A DNA stretch of 6,853 bases from the NCBI GenBank assembly GCA_021852095.1, contig JAJZOC010000029.1, forward strand, positions 1 to 6,853, written 5' to 3'. Position 1 is the stretch's first letter. Each line of letters opens with the position of its first letter. This DNA is from a bacterium (lineage in GTDB: Bacteria > Patescibacteriota > Microgenomatia > Levybacterales > UBA12049). The position numbers and the translations under genes are program-made. Of this stretch, positions 5,138 to 6,853 are shown piece by piece. Under the pieces are notes generated by a model that searched no databases, had not been told where the DNA came from, and worked only from the letters and a program-made list of their open reading frames with translations.

Positions 5138-6853
5138 TAGAACTTACCAGAAATCGGGATAATCCGATTCTAAAACCTAATCCGATTAATGCATGGGAGG
5201 CAAAAGCGGTATACAACGGAAGCATTATAAAAGACATGGGATTATTTCGCATGGTATATCGCGCTCTCTCGGAAGAAACACTATATAACGGGTATCGTAT
5301 GCAACTTTCAACAATTGGTTGTACAACAAGTTCTGATGGGATTCACTTTATAAAAAGAGAACAACTGATTACTCCTTCTGAAACCTGGGATAAATTCGGC
5401 TGTGAAGATCCTCGTATAACAAAGATTGACGGCGAGTATTTTATTTTTTACACGGCTCTTTCTGATTACCCTTTTCGTCCGGGAGGAATAAAAGTTGGGT
5501 TAGCGATTTTTTCCGATTTCACAAAGCCTTCCGAAAAGCACCTGATTACTCCGTTTAATGCAAAAGCAATGGTTTTACTGCCCGAAAAGATTAATGGGAA
5601 ATATGTTGCGCTTTTAACCGTTAATACGGATATTCCTCCTTCATATATTGCTATTGCATGGTTTGATAAGAAAGAAGATATATGGTCGCAAGTTTACTGG
5701 AACAACTGGTATCAGCATCTTTCTGAACATATTCTTCCATTATCCAGAATAAACTCAGATCAGATTGAAGTTGGCAGTGTACCCATTTTGACTGCAGAAG
5801 GCTGGCTTTTTGTCTATTCCCATATTAAACACTATAATGATGAATCCCATAGAACGTTTGGGGTTGAAGCGGTACTTCTTGATCGGGAAAACCCACAAAG
5901 GGTCATTGCTAGAACAGAGAAACCAATTCTTTTGCCCAAAGCTGATTATGAGGAGCATGGTCTTATCCCAAATATAGTATTTCCTTCAGGGGGAGTTGTG
6001 CAAGACAATACGCTTTCTGTTTATTATGGTGCGGCCGATACAACGTGTTGTCTTGCAACATGCAGTATATCCGAATTAATAAAAGAAATGAGGTTTTATT
6101 CTCCTGTTGCGTTAAAAACGGAAAGGCCTTTGTTATCTCCTATTCTTGAGCCAATCCCTTATCATAGTTGGGAGGCAAAAGCGGTTTTTAATCCGGGAGT
6201 AATACAAATTAAAAATACCATCTATCTTGTTTATCGAGCGATGGGCTTTGAGAATACTTCGGTATTAGGACACGCTATAAGTAAAAACGGTTTAACTATT
6301 GATAAAAGAGCTGAAATGCCAATTTATGTGCCAAGAGCGGCATTTGAAAATAAGAAAAAGCCAGGAGGAAATTCCGGCTGTGAAGATCCCCGCATAACCA
6401 TGCTTAATGATAAGCTTTATATGTGTTATACGGCGTATGACGGCTTAAATGTTCCTCGTGTTGCCTTTACTTCAATTGTTACTGACTCATTTCTTAAGGG
6501 GGATTTTAATTGGGCAGACCCCGTTTTAATATCCCCGCCGGGAATAGACGATAAAGATGCGGCTATTTTTCCGGAAAAAATAAATGGAAAATTCGTTGTT
6601 ATCCATAGAATTCAAGACAGTATTGTATTTGATAAAGTAGACACTCTTGATTTTGACGGCAAAACATGGCTTCGCAGCCTTTTCTATATTACTGCGCGGG
6701 AAGATTTCTGGGATAGCGAAAAAATAGGAATTTGCGCTCCGCCAATAAAAACAGATAAAGGCTGGTTTATTTTATATCATGGAGTAAGTAAATGGAGTCA
6801 TGAGTATAGAGTAGGCGCAATGCTTTTAGATCTTGAAAATCCGGAACCATTTA
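5134..6853 (+). CDS. Tandem two-propeller GH130 protein (3' truncated by window end)
   Basis: Open from the ATG at 5134, four bases inside the previous gene, to the window end (573 residues seen). Alignment with its neighbour suggests about 80 residues are missing. It contains two GH130 propellers with a period of about 325-330 residues. Copy 1 (about 1-325) has NPILKP, W21-EAKAV, YRA, CEDPR with D92, and PEK (K152), but L161-T162 stand where the family has His-Arg, and NG replaces NP after WEAKAV. Copy 2 (about 330 on) has W346-EAKAVFNP, CEDPR with D418, FPEK (K482) and H491-R492, closely resembling the C-terminal domain of the upstream protein. Seventeen bases encoding WEAKAV are identical in both copies (5194-5210, 6169-6185). 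No signal peptide is present. Copy 2 is probably an active beta-mannoside phosphorylase; copy 1 may hydrolyse, use another acceptor or only bind sugar. Confidence 0.85.
   Translation, partial: MIELTRNRDNPILKPNPINAWEAKAVYNGSIIKDMGLFRMVYRALSEETLYNGYRMQLSTIGCTTSSDGIHFIKREQLITPSETWDKFGCEDPRITKIDGEYFIFYTALSDYPFRPGGIKVGLAIFSDFTKPSEKHLITPFNAKAMVLLPEKINGKYVALLTVNTDIPPSYIAIAWFDKKEDIWSQVYWNNWYQHLSEHILPLSRINSDQIEVGSVPILTAEGWLFVYSHIKHYNDESHRTFGVEAVLLDRENPQRVIARTEKPILLPKADYEEHGLIPNIVFPSGGVVQDNTLSVYYGAADTTCCLATCSISELIKEMRFYSPVALKTERPLLSPILEPIPYHSWEAKAVFNPGVIQIKNTIYLVYRAMGFENTSVLGHAISKNGLTIDKRAEMPIYVPRAAFENKKKPGGNSGCEDPRITMLNDKLYMCYTAYDGLNVPRVAFTSIVTDSFLKGDFNWADPVLISPPGIDDKDAAIFPEKINGKFVVIHRIQDSIVFDKVDTLDFDGKTWLRSLFYITAREDFWDSEKIGICAPPIKTDKGWFILYHGVSKWSHEYRVGAMLLDLENPEPF

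Noticed and set aside
5131..5140. TGA read as a sense codon, fusing the two GH130 genes into one protein
   Set aside because: The two genes are in different phases: the downstream ATG at 5134 is offset by one base from the upstream frame, so reading through TGA would not join them. The ATGA overlap is a standard stop/start.
1..6853. CRISPR array, insertion sequence, rRNA or attachment site
   Set aside because: No regularly spaced identical repeats, transposase motifs, terminal inverted repeats or rRNA-like sequence were seen. The only repeat pairs are the short ones reported above and the GH130 domain duplication.

Overview
The window looks like AT-rich bacterial chromosome with ordinary TAA, TAG and TGA stops. 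The minimal one-zinc methionyl-tRNA synthetase, the lack of clear Shine-Dalgarno sequences before most starts, and the large cytoplasmic GH130 proteins suggest a small-genome lineage such as Patescibacteria/CPR (Microgenomates-like). That placement is an inference from gene style, not a search result. TGA is clearly a stop, in the four-base overlap at 5134-5137, which argues against the TGA-recoding CPR lineages.

Layout: 1-69 is probably the C-terminal end of an unknown hydrophobic protein. Positions 70-412 hold no gene but are rich in signals: a pair of two-part direct repeats (80-135), extended -10 promoters, and a GC-rich hairpin in the leader of the next gene. 413-1849 encodes methionyl-tRNA synthetase. 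A spacer (1850-2064) holds a probable terminator, a possible promoter and small repeats. 2065-3165 encodes a Tat-exported lytic transglycosylase with a Pro/Thr-rich linker, closed by a good intrinsic terminator (3171-3196). A new promoter (about 3212-3241) then drives two overlapping genes (3296-5137 and 5134 to beyond the window end). Both encode GH130 family (beta-mannoside phosphorylase/hydrolase) proteins.

The most unusual part is the GH130 pair. Each protein appears to contain two GH130-like beta-propellers, giving four in a row. In both, the C-terminal propeller has the family motifs (EDPR, FPEK...HR). In the first protein the N-terminal propeller has lost the general acid and the basic residues. 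In the second it keeps EDPR but has lost the His-Arg pair. This looks like repeated duplication followed by graded loss of catalytic function. It would make a two-gene, translationally coupled, four-propeller module for beta-mannoside metabolism, with one member of each pair turned into a regulatory, binding or differently acting domain.

The MetRS and transglycosylase genes appear to be independent transcription units with no functional link to the GH130 pair.
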